Both the position numbers and the translations under genes were made by a program. Of a stretch of DNA of 64,000 nucleotides, positions 35,444 to 46,800 are shown one piece after another (position 1 is the stretch's first letter; every line of letters starts with the position of its first letter). The DNA comes from Pascua guehoae (lineage: Eukaryota > Basidiomycota > Tremellomycetes > Trichosporonales > Trichosporonaceae): the NCBI GenBank assembly GCA_001600415.1, contig BCJX01000008.1:251851-315850 (forward strand). Reading direction: 5' to 3'. The notes beneath the pieces are model-generated. The model was given only the letters and a program-made list of their open reading frames with translations. It had not been told where the DNA came from and ran no database searches.

Positions 35444-36088
35444 GCGCCCCCGTCGACGGCCAGCAGGCCGTTGCGGGCCAGTCGACTGGCCAGCAGGATG
35501 CTCTTGGTACGTAGCCGCGTCGTTCTTTGCTCTCCCTCGTGCTCTCCCTCATGCTCTCTCTCGTGCTCGCACTCGCGCGTACTCGGCATGCACACACACA
35601 CACACACACACACACATGCTGTCATGCGCTCTCCATCGAGCCCGTAACCACCTGCGTCCCCACCACGATCACACCCCCCCCAGGCCCAAACCCCAGACTA
35701 GCTCACACCCCAGACAAGGGCGTCGACACGATCCTCAACCGCTTCGGCCACGGCCAGAACGTCGCGACCACCGAGAAGATCTCCGACGGTGTCCGCTCGG
35801 CCTTCAAGTCGGTGAGTCACAATCCTAATCCCCGAGCGCGCGTGTCAACGTGCACCCCGGCCGTAGATGTCGCCAGCGTCGGTGCGGGTGCAGGTGCACG
35901 GACACGGCATGCAGTGTGTTGTGCCATTTGCGCTTGTGTGCCCATGCCTGCGCTCTCCCCTTGCCGCACCCTTGTCCCCCTTGCCCAACTCGCTACCCTT
36001 GCCGCACCTTTCCGTCTCCCCTCCCTCCCCCGGACCAGACTAACTCCAGGCGACCGGCAAGGACATCCCCATTGCGGACAAGCAGTAG
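35359..36088 (+). CDS. small Gln-rich protein, conserved-looking fungal type
   Basis: Three exons (35359-35506, 35714-35811, 36050-36088) encode only 94 residues. Exon 1 gives MNFLNQAQSALGGLSGG followed by an eleven-Gln run written almost purely as CAG, then further Gln-rich sequence. Exon 2 gives LDKGVDTILNRFGHGQNVAT and EKISDGVRSAFKS; exon 3 is just 12 residues (ATGKDIPIADKQ). The DKG-D-x4-FG and EKISDGxRSxFxxATG pattern recalls a family of very small fungal proteins of unknown function that I know only by appearance. The split of such a small protein over three exons with frame-preserving junctions supports that it is real. Probably cytosolic; no signal peptide or membrane segment. Confidence 0.72.
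35409..35441. repeat. CAG repeat coding poly-Gln
   Basis: Eleven consecutive CAG codons in exon 1 of the small Gln-rich protein; length is likely to vary between strains. Confidence 0.9.
35588..35615. repeat. (CA)n microsatellite in an intron
   Basis: About thirteen CA units within the first intron of the small Gln-rich protein gene. Confidence 0.9.
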
Positions 36089-36579
36089 GCGGCCCAAGTA
36101 GGCGGAGATGCAGTGATGTGAAGCGTACAGTAACAAGGGGCGCTGCGGTTTGTTTTGACCTCTTGCTCATGTGCATCGTCGCTGTGGCATGTGGCATGCA
36201 TCTAACAAACTAACCTACTGCATCGCATGGTCGGAACCCTGCGTAGTCCTAGGCCACGCCGAGGGTTCCCGTCTCCTCACCCTACGACACTCGCGCCAAC
36301 ACGACGTCGAGCTGATCCTGCCAGTCGAGCTGGTGAACCGGCTGCACGGCTGCGAGGTGGGGGGGTTCACCGGCGTCATCGACCAGTGCCAGATGGCGCG
36401 ACCTACAACTGGGCAGCCCACCGCGGCATCTCAACCACACCCTACCACTACACACCCCACCACACATACCCCACCACACACACCAGCACACTTCACACAC
36501 ACCAACACACTCCACACACCAAGAACACACTTCGCACGCACGCGGCGCGCTGACGCGCGCGCGCGCGCGGCCAAAAGGG
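36089..36579. other. intergenic with CA-rich and GC-repeat tracts
   Basis: No gene supported. A CACACC-rich tract fills about 36430-36535 and a (GC)n run lies at about 36555-36569, immediately before the tRNA-Pro gene's 3' end. Confidence 0.5.
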
Positions 36580-36667
36580 TGGGCGCCAAGGAGGTTTGAA
36601 CTCCTGATCTCCCGTAGACGATGTCGCCATCCCAAAACGGACATGTTGCCACTACACCATGGCACCC
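36580..36667 (-). tRNA. tRNA-Pro (anticodon UGG) with short intron
   Basis: Acceptor arms GGGTGCC and GGCGCCC pair over seven positions with one G-U. The D-arm reads TGGTGTAGTGG. The anticodon stem TCCGT/ACGGG encloses loop TTTGGG, giving anticodon TGG, and an intron of about 14 nt follows position 37 as in yeast tRNA-Pro(UGG). The T-arm AGGAG-TTCAAAC-CTCCT is perfect. Discriminator base is A. Confidence 0.9.
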
Positions 36668-36908
36668 GCTTGCTCTTATTCCCCCGCGTCGTCCCGTTGC
36701 CCCGGGCGTCTGTGCCGTCTGTCCCGCTTGCCAACCATCAGAGATCGTTTGGGTGTGTTGTACGGTCGTGGTGAGAGTATGTGGTTTCGACTGGCCTGGC
36801 CGTGTCTTGTCGGCCCCAAACGCGGGCCCCTGGGACCGAGACCCTTGTCATTCTGTAAAGGGAGGTGTGTGACCCGAGCGGCGTGCAAGCGGCGGGGCAT
36901 GTGTCTCG

Positions 36909-36996
36909 TGGCAAGATGGCCGAGTGGTCTAAGGCGCTGTGTTCAGGTGTGTGCCGTCGCAGTCTTCGGGCGTGGGTTCAAATCCCACTCTTGTCA
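36909..36996 (+). tRNA. tRNA-Leu (anticodon CAG) with short intron
   Basis: Acceptor arms GGCAAGA and TCTTGTC pair with one G-U. The D-arm GGCCGAGTGGTCTAAGGC is typical of leucine. The anticodon stem CTGTG/CGCAG surrounds TTCAGG, giving anticodon CAG, with about 9 intronic nt after position 37. A long variable arm (TCTTCGGGCG) and T-arm GTGGG-TTCAAAT-CCCAC confirm a class II leucine tRNA. Discriminator A. It reads CTG, a preferred codon in GC-rich fungi. Confidence 0.92.
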
Positions 36997-38911
36997 GAGG
37001 ATTTGTTCCTTGCGAACTAACCTTTTGGATGGTGACGGTGGTGGGGATGGTGATGGTGGTGGCGATGATGGGCGGTGGTGGCGATGGTGAATGGGCGGTG
37101 TCTGCTGGGGAACAGCGGCCACATGTCCTGCGTGTGTACCTGCGCGCCGTGCATGTAGAGTACAGCGACTCTCAGGAAGGAGCAACACCCGACTGTATCA
37201 AGGTACACTACGTTCAGATAGTCCCCAGGATGCCTCTTCGAGTACGCGCGCGCAAACATGCCCAGAGTCAACTGGTTGCAACAGGACCTCTACCGCATCG
37301 CATGTTCTAAACGCAGCGCAGAATCTGCGTGTCGACCGTGCCAGTTCGGCAGCTCCGTCCAGACCCTCGACCATGTCCGCAGACCCGGCAGGCTAGCCGC
37401 TACCCGGCCCGACGACCCCCCCCCCCTCGTCTATCCATCTGCATATGACTACATTTCCAGCACTGCGCGGCGACAAAACGGACCGGCACGCTCGATGTGA
37501 CGTGGCCACCTTCGGCGAACCCCCGAACCCCGACCGTGAGAAGAGAAGCGCTATTGCGACACGGTGTGTCATGGCGGTAACATGCGGGGCCGTCCTGTCC
37601 TCGCTCCCCGGTCTTGCGTGCCGCCGGAGGTATCCTCGCACCCGCGTCGGGTCGATGTACCGGTCCTACAAATCATGCGATACGAATACCACCGCCATAC
37701 AAATACCCCACGCCGTACAAATACCACCCCCACAGCATCCCAGCAGACAACGTCGTCGACGTACGTCGCTGTCGCTGATTCTAGCGCGAAGGGCGAGCAG
37801 CGAGCAGCGAGCGTGACATGCCCCCGCACCGCCCCCACTCCGCCACTCGCGACGCCGCCACGCCGCCACGGGACGCCACACCCGCGACCTTGGCCTCTGT
37901 TCGTGCCAGGCGACACCCGGGCGCCACCAGGCACGGTCACGGCCTGGACGCTGGCGTCGGGCGTGGGTTCACTTCTCTGGGGGGGTAGGTTGTAGTGGTC
38001 GGGGGTGCAGAAGGGTGGCCGTGGATGCCTCGATGAGACAGGATGAGATAGGATGAGACACGACGAGACAAGAGACGAAAGGCATGGAAAGGCATGGAAG
38101 GGCAAGACGACAAGGCAAGGCAAGAGACGAAGGCAAGGCGAGTGAAGTCGAGACAAGACACGGCACGACAAGACAAGACATTACAAGACACAACAGGACA
38201 AGACAAGGCACGCCAAGACACCACGAGACAAGATACGACACGACAAGGCACGACAAGACAACGAGACACGACGATATTAACATGCCTGCCAAGCACGCCC
38301 CCCAGCTGGTGCCCCGCCCCCGGCCCGTGCGCCGGCATTCACTCGGATTCGATCACGACAAAACGTCCGTGACCCAGTGCGCACGCGCCTCGGCTCGACT
38401 TCGCCTGTTCGGTTGTCTGGGTGTGTGGGTGCTGCAACTCGACTCGAGACGCGGGCGGTGACTCATAACACTGGTCCAGCCGAAGCGCAGGGCTAGGTGC
38501 GGACGTGCCAGTATATGACCGATATCGGGCATGATTCGCGGCTTTACGGTTCCCAGTCCTGTTTCTTGACAGACACGCGGCACCTGGAAACGTTGGCCTG
38601 GGACGTGCAGTGGGGCTTCGTTGACACCCCACGGCCATGCCGCACGTTGTCCTCACAATGAGATGGGCTTGGTCGACGTTCCACTGCAGCTAGCAGCTGC
38701 CGGGAGTGCTGTCGACATTCCACTGCAAGCCAGCAGTGCTAGGCCGCAGGTCCAAGACTCCGCGCGCGCAGTGTGGAGAATCATGCCTGGCCTGGAGTGG
38801 GTAACGGCGTGGGGCCCACGCCGGCCGCCGACCTGACATCGGTCGCACGGTGAGGACACGACAGAATGGATGGTCAACATGTTCCACCTACAGCTGTCCA
38901 CAATGCACAGT
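36997..38911. other. gene-poor stretch with satellite-like repeats
   Basis: No gene supported. It contains a GGTGATGGTGG-type repeat (37029-37090), a pentameric satellite (listed separately) and a direct repeat at about 38673-38730 (GTCGACGTTCCACTGCA and GTCGACATTCCACTGCA). Confidence 0.5.
38030..38280. repeat. pentameric satellite, GACAA/GACAC units
   Basis: About 250 nt built of degenerate 5-bp units (ACAAG, ACACG, ACGAG) on the plus strand, strongly purine-rich and keeping the 5-nt phase over long stretches. Long open frames on both strands here are produced by the repeat, not by coding. Confidence 0.85.
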
Positions 38912-39075
38912 CTGTTTCATTATTTGGACAGATCTGAAGAGATTATGCTAACATGAGTAACGTAGAAAGAAGTTATAATNCTTCTCGCCGAATACGAAAG
39001 GGTTTCAAAGAAATGTTAAACAGCTTTGAGTTAAAACNGTCTCTAAGGTTACAAGCTAATGCTGGGGTCAATCTA
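38912..39075 (+). rRNA. fragment of organellar/bacterial-type large-subunit rRNA
   Basis: The stretch is A/T-richer than its surroundings and carries conserved LSU rRNA strings: GAGATTATGCTAACATGAGT followed by AACG, then CTCGCCGAATACGAAAGGG and CTCTAAGG. These match in order the region around E. coli 23S positions 1560-1690 (ATGAGTAACG, CTCGCCG, AAGGGTT, CTAAGG) as I recall it. Two ambiguous bases lie inside it (38980 and 39038), the only isolated N in the window. The most likely origin is the mitochondrial genome (a nuclear insertion, or mtDNA reads drawn into the assembly); a bacterial contaminant is the alternative. Limits are approximate. It is not a functional rRNA gene at this size. 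Confidence 0.6.
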
Positions 39076-39540
39076 GGCGCCCCACAGGCCAGCAAAGGCT
39101 GTTTAGAGCACAGGCTTTGGTTGCGGGGGGGGGATCAGGCCCTCGGATTTGGTCGATTGTACACTGTCAGAGTCAGGGTGATGAGTACAGGTAATGAGTA
39201 CTGGGGGGAGAGAGAGGCGGGGAGAGATGCGCAGTGGCAACGTAACCGCTAGAGGAGAGAGGAGATGGCAAGAGTGATGGAGAGATGACAGAAGTGGTGG
39301 GGCAGAATGCCAGTGCAGATGAACGCGAATCCGGCCAAGTCGGAGCCAGGCCGGAGCCCCTCTGGCCCCCCGGCGACGTGCGTGCAAACAAGGGGTTACG
39401 GGTGTCAGCGCGTCAGTGCATGTGTATCAGCATTATGCGTAAATTGCTCGACTGGGTGGACCGAGCAATTGGTATTGAGCACCAGCGGTGCATCTGTCAT
39501 GATGGGTAGAGGGCACAGGCCGGGGCCACTGGCGAGGACG

Positions 39541-39830
39541 CAATGTCAGTGGATGGCAGGCATTGGACGTGGATGAATGAGGCACTGGGCGGCGCTTGCC
39601 GCTGGAACCGACATAATGTCAGTGCTGGACACTTGGACAAAAGGTCAGAACACGGGGCCGCGCTGGTGACGAGGCCACAACGCAATGTCAGTGCCGGCGA
39701 CTTGGATCAAGGCGAACACGAGCCCCGCCGCACTGGCGACAAGGAGACAATGTCAGTGCTGGCGAAACAGCTGACAAGGAGGCCATGTCAGTGCTGGAGA
39801 AACAGGACATGCCAGTGCTGAGTGATGGAG
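39541..39830. repeat. irregularly spaced ATGTCAGTGCTGG repeat
   Basis: Six copies of an ATGTCAGTGCTGG-like motif start near 39543, 39616, 39685, 39750, 39785 and 39809 (the last with ATGCCAGTGCTG), separated by about 73, 69, 65, 35 and 24 nt. Several are followed by GGCGAAACAG or GCGACTTGG, so longer units have decayed. Confidence 0.75.
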
Positions 39831-41779
39831 AAACAGTCGACTCGGAGCCTAGCCAAGGCGACGCCCGTGCCAAGCCCGCCATCCGCCCAATAATAGAGAC
39901 GACGCGCAAGCAGTGTCGTAGAGTTCCAGTGCGCTCGGCCGACGCGTCTGGGGCCACAGTCAATGTCGGAGACGTGTCGGTGCGTTGGCGTCGTGTGCGG
40001 AGAAACGTTGTGGCACAATGCAACGTCCGTTGCAGATGGACACGAAAGACGACGAGAAAAAAATATATACGATTTCGAACAAGGATTTGTTGTTTTCGAA
40101 CGCGTTGAGCGACTCACGAAATAGTATCAGTGGGGAGGACCGGGATACGCGCGGCCTGGCAGCTGTACGCGGTACGCGCGCGTCGCCGCCGCAGAGTGGA
40201 AAATACCCAGCGCGAGTCCGAGTCGGCGCGTGGCGCGGCGTGGCGTACCGTGGCGGATCTAGAAAGTCTGGGTCAAATGGGGTATTCGAAAACATGGACC
40301 GTGGACATGTGACGATGACGCGGGCCGGTGCTAGTCATGCCCCCTGCCCCCCCTGGTGGCCCTCCGGCCCTGTCATGTTGGACGTTTGGGGACACGCGGC
40401 ACGCGCACCGCAGCGAGCCTGAGGTTTGGTTTGGCTGCTTGACTTTTTCTTTGACCTTTTTTGCAGTGCTTGCGCGCTCGCATTTCGCCATTTCGCATTC
40501 CGTTTCCAACGAGTAAATTTTTTTGGGCACCGGCCGGCTTGGCGGCGCTGCACGCACGGCAACTCCGCAAGCAGCCCAGAGCTGCTTGCAAGACAGGAGG
40601 CGACAGAGGGCACGGCTTTCAATGTACGGTAGGCGTCTGCGCCTGGCGAGCTTGGTGCGCTGGTGCAGCGCACCGGTGCATGACTGCGTTCGGCGCAACG
40701 GGGCTCCGCCTGGTGCGAGTAGACTCTCCGTGACGCGTTGCTGTTGCATGCTCGGAACGTGGCTTGTGGTCGCCCTGTCGCTGTCGAGTCTGTACTGTGG
40801 CCAGTGGCCAGAGGGCTGATTTGGACACGACGACACGACGACGGTAACCTGAACGCTGTGCACATGCACAGGTCGGCGCTGTGGGGAGTGGGGAAGGGGC
40901 TTGTGGCCAAGTGGGGGGAGCTGTGGGGAAGGTCGGTTGGGCACAGTTGAGAGCAAGTTGCCAGAGGATCAGAGAGGTTCGCCAGCATCGCCTAGGTCGG
41001 GTGCCCCCCTTTGTCTGGAGCACATGCGCACATGGGTGCAATTTCCCATTTCTCCCCCCTTCCCTCGTTCCCTCGCCCTGAGACCTGGGCCCCCGAGGCA
41101 AAGAGAGTGACCAGCACGAGTGCAGTTACCACTACTGTTGTCTCACGATTCTCGCTTAGCTAAACCACTCTCTCTGTCTTTTTTTCTGTGGCAAGGCACG
41201 CGGCGCCAGCCACATTGCGCCTGGTACGGCGTGCACGGCATGGACGGCATGCGCGCGGCAGAGAATGACAGAGAAATGGCATTCAAGTTCCAGGCACGTC
41301 GGTGGCGGGGGAGGGCAGTGGGTGGCGTCCCCCTGTCGGCGCTCGGTTCGGCCGGAACTGACGTCTGAGGGGGCTGAACGTGGGCAGACCTGGGTCATCT
41401 CGTTTTGGCTTGGGGCATACTATTTCGAACCCGCCGTACCGCCTTCGAAATACCCAGTTGCGTTTCTTTAGCCATCCACCGCGTCACCCAGTCCTGCAGT
41501 GCGCAGCGCGCCAGTGAACATGTGCCATTTACCACCCTCCATCCCATCGTCGCATCCAGCCAGCCAGCCCAGCCATGTGGTTGTGCCGTTGGGCCGTTGG
41601 GCCGTGTGCCGTGTGCCGCGGTCGCCGGCGCGCGGCGCGCGCCGCACGCCGCGGCCAGGCCATGGCAAACTACGGGTCATGGACCATGCAGGATTGCCCA
41701 GCAGGCCAGCAGGATTGCCCAGACCTGCCAGATCCCCATCGAGACTCTGCTCGATGCATCGCCAAGGCTCCCGGCCCAA

Positions 41780-41806
41780 GGCGAGCGCTTAGTGATGCCG
41801 CTCGCC
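41780..41806. repeat. perfect 8-bp hairpin
   Basis: GGCGAGCG and CGCTCGCC flank an 11-nt loop. No U-run follows, and no gene ends here, so function is not evident. Confidence 0.5.
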
Positions 41807-42497
41807 CGCCACGGGGTCGCCAAGGGGTGGTGTGTCCACTAGGTCACCTGCTGAGATACGGGAGAGCCAAGAGAGTCTGTCTGCGTACATGGGTGCGTCA
41901 GTGGTGGTGGGTTGTGCTGGTGGTGGCAGTTGTGGTCCGGGACGGAGCGAGACGAGGTCGTATATCATATCAGCTGGACCCGACCTCGTCTCGAGCCCAC
42001 ATCTTCCTCACACCCCCCACTCCCATCCCCCCCCTCCCATCACCACCACACCGACTACCACAACACCGGTAGCCACCACACACACTCGAGCCCGTCTGTC
42101 GAGTTCCATGTTCTCTGGGTGAGTCATTTCGTCAATGGCCTCGTGACCGTGCGACCGAGCGGCCCGCGACATGAGTTGCACGAGTTGTCCTAGACGCCGC
42201 ACCCAATCGCCGAGCGGCACACACGCTGCTGTTCTCGATCGACAGTGTGGCACGCACGTTTGCTCGGCGCGCCGCTGGCTCGGGTGGTCGAGAAGCGAGG
42301 TGTGGACGTGGATGAGACTGAGGCTGAGGCACCGGAGTGCCGTGTGCTGTGTGCTCCTCCGTTAGATGGCCTGGGAGGCCCAACGACGTGTACCCGTAAA
42401 GTGTGCCGTGGCGGAAGCACAGAGCCTGTCCTGCACCATGGCACTGTACTGTACAGGGGGCGCCGTTCAACTCTATCGGCGATCACGAGGACAAGAA

Positions 42498-42530
42498 CGA
42501 GGACTGTGCGTCACGCACGCACGGTCCTCG
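42498..42530. repeat. 14-bp hairpin with 5-nt loop
   Basis: CGAGGACTGTGCGT pairs completely with ACGCACGGTCCTCG (one T-G wobble) around the loop CACGC. Confidence 0.6.
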
Positions 42531-42598
42531 GATGTTCCGCCTTTTCTCTCATTTGTCCAATTTGTCCATTAATGGATGTTCCGCTCGCGGTCGGGGCA

Positions 42599-42659
42599 TG
42601 CTCGTGCTCGTCGCTGGCGCCCGTGCCCAGTGCCAGTGCTCGGTGTGCTCGTGCTTGGT

Positions 42660-42692
<33 letters not shown>
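42599..42692. repeat. GTGCTC hexamer repeat
   Basis: Repeats of GTGCTCGTGCTC with interruptions, ending in six near-perfect hexamers. Confidence 0.8.
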
Positions 42693-42695
<3 letters not shown>

Positions 42696-43164
42696 TACAA
42701 GCGACATTATACGGAGCCCCGTGTGACGTGCTCGGTGCGGGTGGTTCTCCCGGGAATGTGGCGTGTTTTGGCCGGTGACGCTCGAGTCGCGTTCTGCGCG
42801 CTCTGCGCTCTCGACGTGCAACGTGTCTGGGTCTCGGCCTCCGGGTGCAACGCTCGGGGTGCTTTGCGGCGTCGTCTTGTGCCTGCGCCTCGAGATCGAC
42901 CTGGACATGGTGGACAGCTTGCAGCTGGACAGCGGGGGAGCGTGCGTGCGAGAGGCTCGGCGGCTGCCTACCAGCTGGCTGGCGGCTGGCTGGCGGCAGC
43001 TGGCGGTTGGCTGTTGTTGTTGGGTGCGGCGGGCCATGTGACTGCTAGGAGGGTAATTCATTTAGCCTCGGTCGTCGGTCTGGCCCTTGTTGTCTGGGGA
43101 TGCGAGGGACACGACACGCCGGCACCTGAACGGCCTTTCTCGCACTCGTCTGATCCGCCCCGCG

Positions 43165-43166
43165 TC

Positions 43167-43214
<48 letters not shown>

Positions 43215-43216
43215 CC
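43165..43216. repeat. CCGTGTA heptamer tandem repeat
   Basis: About seven consecutive, nearly perfect copies of the 7-bp unit; its purity suggests recent expansion. Confidence 0.9.
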
Positions 43217-43898
43217 CCTGCCACCCCGGGTCTAGTCATTCATCCGTGACTGCCTCGAGCTGCACGGTCACCGCGCCAAGGCCTCCTCCCCCTCCACTTT
43301 TTCCCACTCTTTTCCCAACCGGTATAATAACTGACGCAGCGAACAGAGCATAACAGTAAATCCCCCCTTCCCCCTCGCGATAGTGACCTCTGGGTAAGTG
43401 CACAAACCATTCCCTCCCTCGGCTCAACATCGGTCCGAGCTTCTCCTCTCCCTCCCCGACCTACCTCTCTCTCCTACCGTCTCCGAGTGCGGGCTCGAGG
43501 CCCAAAGTGGAGGCGTCGACGTAGACTGTGAGCAGTGGGCCCACAAAGTGTCGCATGTGGCGTTGGCGGTCACGCCAGGCGCCTCTTAGCACATTGCGTG
43601 CCATCCAGCCGAGGCCAGCCTCTCGGGCCCTCCCCCTCGACCCCCCCTCTCCCCTCCAGACGCGCCTCTATTCCCACCCCCCACACCTTTCCCCACATCC
43701 TCTGGGCCCATTCTCCTCTGTTCCCAGTGTGGCTTTTGCTTCATTCGCACGGTGGCTGTCTCCTTGGCAGCTACACCAGCCAGTCACAGCCGACCACCGC
43801 GGATCTTCGCCCTTTGGCCCCCCAACCTCGACCAACACCCAAGAATATATTGACTGACTCTCCCCACAGTCCATTGTTGCATCACCCACTTTCTCATC

Positions 43899-46800
43899 AT
43901 GTCGACCCCCACTTCGTCGGCCAACAACGTGAGTTCCCCCTCTCCAGAGTCGCCTGCCCAGGCAAGGACCCAGCGGTCCCGCGCCCCACCAAACCGCAAC
44001 CCCACGCGTCCACCGTCGCTGACAGAAACAGGTTGCCGTTCCTCTCCCTACCCACTTCAAGGTGGACCAGGTGAAGAAGGCGGGCGCGTCGTCTGAACCG
44101 TGAGTGCGAAACCCCCAAACTCGGTCGTCATCACCGGCACCGGCCGTGACCGGATTGGCAGCATTTCCAAGCACACACACTGACGTCATCAGCGGCTATG
44201 TTCCTTCGCCGTTTCCCCTCAAGTCGTCGCAGCAGGCGCAGGTGACCCAGCTGCTCATCCAGTCGGGTTTCATGCCCCAGGAGCTTGTCCACGGCGAGGT
44301 TGACTGGTTCTACAACTCGCTCGGTATCGACAATGCCTACTTGTGAGTAAATGACCCGCGCACACACACCCTACTTGCCCGAACAACACGGCTAACGCGC
44401 AGCATTGCCGAGACCCCGCAGGTCATTGCCGACCACGTCCTTGCTCTCTACTCTGCCAAGCTTCTTGCCTACACCAAGCACGACCCGGAAAAGCTCGTGA
44501 TCGACCTCGAGAAGATCACGACCGAGAAGGACATCAAGGAGGGTGCGAAGGAGGGTGCCGTCTTCATCTACTCGTCGCCCCCCGGTGTCTCGAAGAAGGA
44601 GGGCCCCGGTGCCTCGGTTGAGAAGCGTATCGATGACCTCTTCATCGACCCGTCGACTCCCGAGAAGGCTTACCGCCTCGAGACGTACCGCTCGGCGGGC
44701 GCCATTTCGTCGACCATTTCGCAGCAGCTCCGTTGCTACTTTGTGCAGCCTTGCGTCTTCCCCAAGACTGAGGCCAAGACGCTCGCGGACGGCTCGACCG
44801 ACATTCGCTCCGTCTCGGACGAGTCGTTCCTCGAGCGCGCGACCCCCAACACGGTCGACCTCTACCAGAACATTATGCGCGAGGTTGAGCGCCGCCACGG
44901 TCCCGTCATTGAGCAGTTCCAGCTCGGCGACACGCGTGAGCACCGCATCGTCATTGGTTACAAGACTGGCGGCACCCGCAAGTTCTTCTCGGCCCTCTCG
45001 GACCTGTACCACTTCTACGGCCTGTACTCGGCCCGCAAGTACGTCGAGCACTTTTCGAATGGCATCACCATCATCTCGGCCTACCTCAACCCTGCCCCCA
45101 ACTCGCAGGCTCCTCCCATTGAGCACTCGATCCACCAGGTCGTCCGTGAGGCTTCGCTCCTCTACTGCCTGCCCGACAACCCGTTCTTCTCGGCTGTCCC
45201 CGAGGACGGCATCCCGCACGCCATGCAGGAGGCCACGTACGCCTACGTCGGCTGGATCTTTGCCCAGCACTTCCTCAACCGTCTCGGCCCTGCGTACCTC
45301 GCGCTCAAGAACGTGCTCGATGACGAGAACCCGGACCACCTCGACGTGCTCGCCAAGATCCGCACGCGCTTCCGTGAGGAGACCTTTACTCGCGACAGCA
45401 TCCGCGATGTCATCCAGGCCCACCCCGAGCTCGTCCGCCAGCTCTACATCAACTTTGCCATGACCCACTACCCCGTGGCCGACGAGGCGTCGCAGCTCAC
45501 CCCCACGCTCTCGTTCCAGCGCATCAAGACCGAGCAGCCGCTCTCGGACGAGGACCTCTACGCCAAGATCAAGCGCACTGCCTCCAACGCGCACGCCGCC
45601 CAGGTCCTCGAGGCGTTCCTCATCTTCAACAAGCACGTCCTCAAGTGCAACTTCTACCAGCCTACTAGTGAGTCCCAGCGCACAATAGCCTCTCGCCCTA
45701 CACATTTACTAACACCCAACAGAGGTTGCGCTGTCGTTCCGCCTCGACTGCTCGTTCCTGCCCGAGGTCGAGTACCCCAACAAGCCCTTCGGCATGTTCT
45801 TCCTTGTCGGCTCCGACTTCCGCGGCTTCCACGTCCGCTTCCGCGACGTTGCCCGTGGTGGTATCCGTCTTGTGCGCTCGCGCAACAAGGAGAACTACAA
45901 CACCAACGTCCGCAGCATCTTTGACGAGAACTATGCGCTTTCGGCTACCCAGACCCTCAAGAACAAGGACATTCCCGAGGGCGGCTCGAAGGGTACCATT
46001 CTGCCCTCGATCGGTGCCGACCCGCGCCAGTGCTTTGAGAAGTACATTGACGCGCTCCTCGACCTGCTCATTCCCGGTGTCTCGCCGGGTATCAAGGGCC
46101 CGATTGTCGACATTTCCGGCCGCGACTCGCCCGAGATTCTCTTCTGCGGTCCCGACGAGGGCACTGCCGACCTCATGGACTGGGCTGCGTTCCACGCCCG
46201 TGCCCGTGGCGCGCCGTGGTGGAAGTCGTTCACCACTGGCAAGTCTGCCGAGAAGCTTGGTGGTATCCCGCACGACAAGTACGGCATGACCTCGCTCTCG
46301 GTCCGCCAGTACATTCTCGGTGTGTACAAGGCCAACCACCTCAAGGAGAGCGAGGTCACCAAGCTCCAGACTGGTGGCCCCGACGGCGACCTCGGCTCCA
46401 ACGAGATTCTCCTCTCCAAGGACAAGACGGTCGGCATCATTGACGGCTCGGGTGTCATCTACGACCCTGCCGGTCTCGACCGCCCCGAGCTCATCCGCCT
46501 CGCGCGTGCCCGCAAGATGGTCGTCGAGTTTGACAACGCCAAGCTCGGCCCCGAGGGCTACAAGGTGCTCGTCGACGACCAGGACATCAAGCTCCCTTCC
46601 GGCGAGGTTGTCCCCAACGGCACCGACTTCCGCAACAGCTTCCACTTCCGCGTCAAGTGCGACATTTTCGTCCCCTGCGGTGGTCGCCCCGAGGCGGTCA
46701 ACATTTCCAACGTGTCGCGTCTTGTCGACTCGGAGGGTCGTCCCAACTTCAAGTATGTGGTTGAGGGTGCCAACCTCTTCTTCACGCAGCAGGCCCGTCT

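Larger units (their letters stand above)
39076..43898. other. gene-poor stretch with several minisatellites
   Basis: 4.8 kb without a recognisable gene. Long open frames on opposite strands coincide with GC-rich composition and show no domain. It holds the interspersed ATGTCAGTG repeat, the GTGCTC and CCGTGTA repeats and two strong hairpins, all listed separately. The final 300 nt are C/T-rich and serve as the GDH2 promoter and leader. Confidence 0.5.

Noticed and set aside
38030..38338. Long frames on both strands over the pentamer satellite
   Set aside because: Period-5 repeats without stops give open frames in several phases; the translations are Cys/Leu/Ser or Asp/Lys/Arg repeats only.
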